Assembly: GCA_016845065.1 (NCBI GenBank)
Contig: JAERTG010000027.1
Location: 1-45,210, forward strand
Reading direction: 5' to 3'
Length of the DNA: 45,210 nt
Source of the DNA: Fidelibacterota bacterium
GTDB lineage: Bacteria > Fidelibacterota > UBA8477 > JABMPR01
Shown here: positions 40,831 to 45,210 of the stretch, piece by piece
How positions within the stretch are numbered: the first letter of the stretch is position 1
How the letters are laid out: each line of letters starts with the position of its first letter
Program-made: the position numbers and the translations under genes
Notes under the pieces: generated by a model
What the model was told of the DNA's origin: nothing
The model's input: the letters and a program-made list of their open reading frames with translations, nothing else
Databases searched by the model: none

Positions 40831-42711
40831 ATGCAGTTCAGACTCCCCATAACAGTTCTAGGTATCTTGCTGACAGTATCACTGACGGCTCAATCTGACC
40901 CACCTGATTCTTCGGGTGCTCAAGTTCATCCCCTTGATGTTTACCTCGAAGAAATCGATGAAATGGGCCGTACGCTTAGTAATTGGAAAGGGGATTCCAT
41001 AGATCAGGGCTCATGGTTTTTTGGGTCGTACGCCATGTTGCTCCTGAGCAACAATGGGAAGGGTGAGAATGTTCCCTACCCTGGGCTCGAAGCGGCGATA
41101 CCTGCACTCTGGAGTGACTTCAAATATCTTACCCCACGCTATCTGATTGAACTGGCAGGGGGAGCGCTTTCCCATGGAAACCTTATGTCAATCAGGCAAG
41201 ACCAGGTTTTTCGTGAATTGCGAACAGAAGAACGATTCATCCTGGCTGTAGCTGGTTTTGGGTATTTACGTATGCTTCAAGGTACAGTTGGAGACTCCCT
41301 GTTTTCTATTTTAGTAGACGATGCTCTCAAATCGTCTACTGATCCTGCCTCTATCACAGAGGAACTTACTAAAAGTATGTCCAGACATTGCTGTGAGGAT
41401 CTCGCATTTCAATTTGAACTGGCCCTCACCAGCTCCCGATGGAGTGATGTTAACCTTGATTATGTCAAGACCAGGCAAGATTCCATTGAGATTGGTATTG
41501 AGCATCTCGGAGCATGGCATTTCCCGGTGCAAGTAAGAGTGATTTCAACCTCTGGGGACACGACTTATCACACCTACGGTATAAACGAAACCACGCCGTT
41601 AATGATACCAAAAATTGATATAGCCGAAGTAGTTCTGGATGCCGACCATCTCCTGGCTGAATATTATAGATTCAACAACCGCTGGCCCCGTTTTCGCGAT
41701 AACATCCATATCCAGCCATTTGCAGCCTTACCAGATTGGACCAATTATCGTATGACAATTAATCCAAGTATCTGGTCTGACTGGGATGGAGAAAAACGGA
41801 TTGGACTAAAACTCACTTCAGGTTTTGGTGTCGACCTCTGGCCCGCCTATCCCAGTGATTATCGTCATCGGATCAACCTTGAAATAAATGGTCATACCCC
41901 CTATGAATCAAGTGTGAGTTGGGGTGGACGAATAAGCTATGGGCACCCCCTGAATCTGAATAGGCGGCTCTTCTCACATATCAGGGCACATACTTACGAT
42001 GATTGGTCTGGTCTGAGTATGGGAATAACCCGTTATGTGGGTAAACAAACCTATCTTATTCAAGGACCTCGACTTATTTATCAAAGGGTTGGGCTTGCCT
42101 TCGAGATTGATACATATGGTGACAGCTTGATCTGGAATAGCGATCAGAATATTCACATCGTCAAGGGTTCATACTCTGGACTTTCTCTGACGAGGCAGGG
42201 TGACCGGGTATACATAAGAGTCAAGGCTGCCTCAGGAAACGGTCCACAGGGTAATTTTTCCATCTTTAAGGCTCAGACGGATCTTTCTGGCGTGTTCTGG
42301 GGATGGGTTGTTGGAGGTATCCAATTTGAAACAGGATTCCAGAGTGAGTCGACCCCAGATCCCTATCAGTTCACTCATCAATATGCCTGGCAGGATGGAT
42401 TGGCAGCAATACCTACATTTCGTGGGCAAACCAAGTTGACTCAAAAAACCAATGAGTATATGGGTCTGAGTTTATCTGGTGGTTATTGGCTATCGGGAAT
42501 ACAACTGAAGGTATTCACAAGCAGTATGATTGTAGATATGGATGAACTGGGCTGGGATGGAGTGAAACCTCGTTATGCTGCAGGATTTGGATTTGAACAC
42601 AAATCCTTTTTCACAGCGGGTCTATATTTTCCAATCTGGCAATCTCACCCTCCTGAAGGTGAAGAACCTTGGGCGTGGAGATCCCAAGTGCGACTCGTTT
42701 GGAACCTGTAA
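40831..42711 (+). CDS. probable outer-membrane protein (626 aa)
   Basis: The ATG is preceded immediately by an in-frame stop, so the start is fixed, although AGGAG lies far upstream (18 bases). The signal peptide (about 1-20) ends LTAQ. Residues about 30-290 are mixed helix and strand; about 290-626 alternate aromatic and polar residues in short strands (for example NRRLFSHIRAHTYDDWSG, VGGIQFETGFQSES), and the final strand is WRSQVRLVWNL. This is the look of an outer-membrane beta-barrel with a periplasmic or surface N-terminal domain. I do not recognise a named family and give no substrate. It begins 21 bases after the D-aminopeptidase gene, so they may be cotranscribed. Confidence 0.65.
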   Translation: MQFRLPITVLGILLTVSLTAQSDPPDSSGAQVHPLDVYLEEIDEMGRTLSNWKGDSIDQGSWFFGSYAMLLLSNNGKGENVPYPGLEAAIPALWSDFKYLTPRYLIELAGGALSHGNLMSIRQDQVFRELRTEERFILAVAGFGYLRMLQGTVGDSLFSILVDDALKSSTDPASITEELTKSMSRHCCEDLAFQFELALTSSRWSDVNLDYVKTRQDSIEIGIEHLGAWHFPVQVRVISTSGDTTYHTYGINETTPLMIPKIDIAEVVLDADHLLAEYYRFNNRWPRFRDNIHIQPFAALPDWTNYRMTINPSIWSDWDGEKRIGLKLTSGFGVDLWPAYPSDYRHRINLEINGHTPYESSVSWGGRISYGHPLNLNRRLFSHIRAHTYDDWSGLSMGITRYVGKQTYLIQGPRLIYQRVGLAFEIDTYGDSLIWNSDQNIHIVKGSYSGLSLTRQGDRVYIRVKAASGNGPQGNFSIFKAQTDLSGVFWGWVVGGIQFETGFQSESTPDPYQFTHQYAWQDGLAAIPTFRGQTKLTQKTNEYMGLSLSGGYWLSGIQLKVFTSSMIVDMDELGWDGVKPRYAAGFGFEHKSFFTAGLYFPIWQSHPPEGEEPWAWRSQVRLVWNL

Positions 42712-42823
42712 GACAGATTCTCCCTTCCCAGGTAGAACCCAACTATTGTCCGTTCAAATATCTAGTTTGATCTCAATCCTGATACTAAGTTAAGTCCATA
42801 TTCAGAATATACAGGAGGTTGCT

Positions 42824-43675
42824 ATGGAGTGGGTTTTATCGGTTCGTGCTGAATGGCTAACGCCAATAATGAAGGTTTTCACCTTTCTTGGCGACGAGGA
42901 ATTTTTTCTACTCTTTTTGCCCCTGGCATACTGGCTGTGGAGAAAGCAGGTCATGGGTCGTGTCGGTATGGTGCTGCTTTTTACATTTGTTCTGAATGCA
43001 ATTATTAAGGGCATCTTTCAGATCCCCCGCCCCGAGGGAATTGAACATCTTGTACATGCTGATGATTGGTCTTTCCCCAGCGGTCACTCTCAAGGAGCCA
43101 TGGTTCTATGGGGTTGGCTGGCCTTCGAACTTAAGGACAAACGTGCTTATGTAATTGCAGCTATCCTCATACTAGGGGTTGGTTTCTCAAGAATATATCT
43201 GGGTGTTCATTTCCCAATTGATGTCCTCGGTGGTTTTCTGATTGGATTTTTTACCCTTCTAGTCTACTCGTGGCTATTAAAGTTATCACCTCCTGGTTGG
43301 ATGCATCTCGGTCCCACCAGACAGAGTTTGATTATTTTTGTACTTCTCATGGGTATTTTCATGCTGGTACCCGAGCTATCAGAGGTGGCTATCAAGGGAG
43401 GGGCAGCATTTATTGGTTTTCTCACGGGTTATCTCCACGAAAAGAAATATCTGTCCTGTAGTTTTAAACCAGGTATGCATTTGGTCATTTCCAAGTTGGT
43501 GATGGGTCTGGTAGGCATTGTGCTGATCTGGATGGGTCTGAAACAAGTATTCATATCCATCGGTTACACAACGGATATGGCCATGTTTATTCGATATGCA
43601 TTATTAGGAGGCTGGATCAGTTTTGGAGCCCCATATCTTTTCTGTCAATTCGGTTGGAATGTGGAGAATAAATAA
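42824..43675 (+). CDS. PAP2-superfamily membrane phosphatase
   Basis: The 283-residue protein has the full PAP2 signature: K-x6-RP in KGIFQIPRP, PSGH in WSFPSGHSQGAM, and SR-x5-H-x3-D in FSRIYLGVHFPIDVLGG. About six membrane segments place the site on the outer face of the inner membrane; a longer C-terminal extension (about 150-283) adds further segments (VFISIGYT, ALLGGWISFGAP). A strong ACAGGAGG precedes the ATG. Such enzymes remove phosphate from undecaprenyl diphosphate, phosphatidic acid or related lipids. Which is used here is unknown. Confidence 0.92.
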   Translation: MEWVLSVRAEWLTPIMKVFTFLGDEEFFLLFLPLAYWLWRKQVMGRVGMVLLFTFVLNAIIKGIFQIPRPEGIEHLVHADDWSFPSGHSQGAMVLWGWLAFELKDKRAYVIAAILILGVGFSRIYLGVHFPIDVLGGFLIGFFTLLVYSWLLKLSPPGWMHLGPTRQSLIIFVLLMGIFMLVPELSEVAIKGGAAFIGFLTGYLHEKKYLSCSFKPGMHLVISKLVMGLVGIVLIWMGLKQVFISIGYTTDMAMFIRYALLGGWISFGAPYLFCQFGWNVENK

Positions 43676-43857
43676 CCCTAAAGCAAAATGCAAATTTCTG
43701 GTGAAATACATCACTTTTTAATGAGAAATTAAAACTTGGTGTGAACTGTCTTGGATGGGCACCTGTATAGGGTTATTATCATGGTCCAATGATTAGGCAA
43801 GCAACAATTCTTATAAACAAATTCAATTTACAGTTTAGGACAAAAGGGACATTTATT

Positions 43858-45210
43858 ATGAAAGCCTTAAACGCGTTTATCAGCCTGTGTCTGATGACCA
43901 CCATGACCTATGGACAACTCTTTATCAATGAAATTGATTATGATCAACCTGATGCTGATCCTTATGAATTTATTGAACTGGCAGGTCCAGCGGGTACATA
44001 CAATGGAGTCGTTATCGATTTCATCAATGGGAGCAACAACACATCGTATAGGACAGTTGACCTGGGAAGTATAACGCTTGCAGATGAATCATCTGGCTAC
44101 GGTTTTTACGTTGTCGGAGCGACCACAGTGGCTGAAGTTGATATTACTCCAGCGGGTTGGCCTTCTTCGCATGCAATCCAAAATGGTGACCCTGATGGCG
44201 TGATTTTGATCGTAAATAATTCCATTTCTGATGCTGTTTCCTATGAGGGAGCTATGACAGATACTGATGGAAATCCCATGGAAGAGGCCGGTACTGACTT
44301 CGCATCTCCAGACTCATCTATCAGCCGCCTTGGTGGCGATGGTACTCCCTGGGAGCACACGGATATCACTCCAGGAGCAATTAACACGAACCAAACTTTC
44401 GACCCTACTGCCAATTTTCCTCCTGTTGCTAATGCAGGGTCAGATCAGTCAGTAGATTCTGGTGAGACTGTCACCCTGGATGGAAGCGCGAGTAGCGATA
44501 ACGATGGAACCATCGCTTCATATCTTTGGGAACAAGTCTCTGGTACAACAGTCGCACTCACAGATGCTGGCACTGCGACGGCTTCCTTCGTTGTCCCCAC
44601 GGTAACTGAAACCAGTTCATGGGTTTTTTCACTCACTGTGACTGATGACGAAGGTGCAACTGATTCTGATGAAGTAGAAATAACAGTTCTAATCAGCGCT
44701 GAAATGACAATTGCTGAAGCACGGACCCAGGATTTGGGAACCCTGGTCACCATCACTGGTCTGGTGAATAGTGTGAATTTTTCCAGTAGTGGTACTGATT
44801 ACGGTGTTGAAGATGAAACTGCGGGTATCACCATGCACAGCTTTGATTTTATCCTGGATCTTGATCTAGGTGATGAAATTACCATCACAGGGACTATAGC
44901 AGACTACAACGGTAAAGCTCAAATTGCGCCTGTTTCAGAGGCTGATGTGACGGTTAACAGTACTGGGAACACACTGCCAGACCCACAGGTGATTACGGTT
45001 GCTGAACTCGCTACTAATGGTGAGATGTATGAAAGTGAATTAATCAAAATTCTCAATGTTTCAAACGCTGGTACAGGTGATGCCTGGCCTGCCGCAGGCT
45101 CAAATGCCAATCTTGATATTACTGATAATGGAACTGACATGGCTGTCATGCGCATTGATGATGAAACTGAAATTGATGGTTCTCCTGAGCCAATATGGCC
45201 AATGGATGTG
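43858..45210 (+). CDS. LTD/PKD/OB-fold multidomain secreted protein (3' truncated by window)
   Basis: The frame is open from ATG 43858 to the last base (451 codons), so the gene continues outside the window. An AAAAGGGA site precedes the start. After a signal peptide (about 1-19, ending TYG) comes a lamin-tail-like domain (LFINEIDYDQPDADPYEFIE, about 20-180). A PKD/REJ-type domain with PVANAGSDQSVDSGETVTLD and FSLTVTDDEGATDSDEVE follows (about 185-280). Then comes an OB-fold-like region (MTIAEARTQDLGTLVTITG, about 282-360) and the start of another similar unit. The first domain is common in exported nucleases and in sorted surface proteins of this group. The function cannot be fixed without the missing end, which may hold an enzyme and a sorting tail. 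Confidence 0.8.
   Translation, partial: MKALNAFISLCLMTTMTYGQLFINEIDYDQPDADPYEFIELAGPAGTYNGVVIDFINGSNNTSYRTVDLGSITLADESSGYGFYVVGATTVAEVDITPAGWPSSHAIQNGDPDGVILIVNNSISDAVSYEGAMTDTDGNPMEEAGTDFASPDSSISRLGGDGTPWEHTDITPGAINTNQTFDPTANFPPVANAGSDQSVDSGETVTLDGSASSDNDGTIASYLWEQVSGTTVALTDAGTATASFVVPTVTETSSWVFSLTVTDDEGATDSDEVEITVLISAEMTIAEARTQDLGTLVTITGLVNSVNFSSSGTDYGVEDETAGITMHSFDFILDLDLGDEITITGTIADYNGKAQIAPVSEADVTVNSTGNTLPDPQVITVAELATNGEMYESELIKILNVSNAGTGDAWPAAGSNANLDITDNGTDMAVMRIDDETEIDGSPEPIWPMDV

Noticed and set aside
43701..43718. Terminator after the PAP2 gene
   Set aside because: GTGA/TCAC gives only a four-base stem before TTTTT, too weak to call.

Overview
The window looks like a chromosomal segment of a free-living Gram-negative bacterium of the FCB superphylum. 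Neomarinimicrobiota, Calditrichota or Ignavibacteriota are the likeliest homes, but this is an inference. The main clue is three secreted proteins ending in the YPNPFNP-type C-terminal sorting domain used by type IX-like secretion, alongside lipoproteins, a TonB C-terminal protein, a GreA factor and many PAS/TPR sensors. By eye the GC content is moderate and even. Most genes have a clear Shine-Dalgarno sequence, and several use GTG or TTG starts. I found no tRNA, rRNA, CRISPR array, insertion sequence or prophage. The left 423 bases hold no convincing gene, and the last gene runs off the right edge.

Layout. (1) 424-6888: a small conserved-looking ORF, a secreted beta-propeller protein and a large subtilisin-like protease. 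The last two each end in a sorting domain and a strong hairpin terminator. (2) 6999-14734: a small membrane protein, a STAS-like protein, then a signalling block of two soluble PAS histidine kinases, two single-domain response regulators and a secreted esterase-like protein. (3) 14887-17364: a TonB C-terminal protein and a BASS-type transporter on the minus strand, then a dimethylargininase. (4) 17511-25754: four consecutive paralogous genes, each encoding an N-terminal membrane module, a TolB/FlgO-like domain and TPRs. They are packed end to end like one transcription unit and are the most unusual feature here. (5) 25963-28259: GreA, a class V aminotransferase and, on the minus strand, a membrane protein/XRE regulator pair. 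(6) 28478-35135: a zinc phospholipase/nuclease-like secreted enzyme, a DUF1232 protein coupled to a 23-residue-repeat solenoid, then GH97 and GH20 lipoprotein glycosidases. (7) 35164-37083: a second membrane protein/XRE pair and a butyrate kinase, on the minus strand. (8) 37223-45210: small membrane and lipoprotein genes, an ICMT-like methyltransferase, a DppA-type D-aminopeptidase, a probable outer-membrane protein, a PAP2 phosphatase and the start of a large LTD/PKD-type secreted protein.

How it fits together. The content suggests a heterotroph that degrades extracellular protein, glycan and perhaps phospholipid or nucleic acid (protease, GH97, GH20, S1/P1-PLC-like enzyme, D-aminopeptidase). 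It would pair this with elaborate signalling: multi-PAS kinases passing phosphate to stand-alone receivers, and the four membrane TPR paralogs. Three observations stand out. The first is the four-paralog array; in its second member a duplicated hydrophobic segment should flip the sensory half to the other side of the membrane. The second is a twice-repeated, translationally coupled membrane-protein/XRE module with similar upstream sequences. The third is a solenoid made of six to seven 23-residue repeats.
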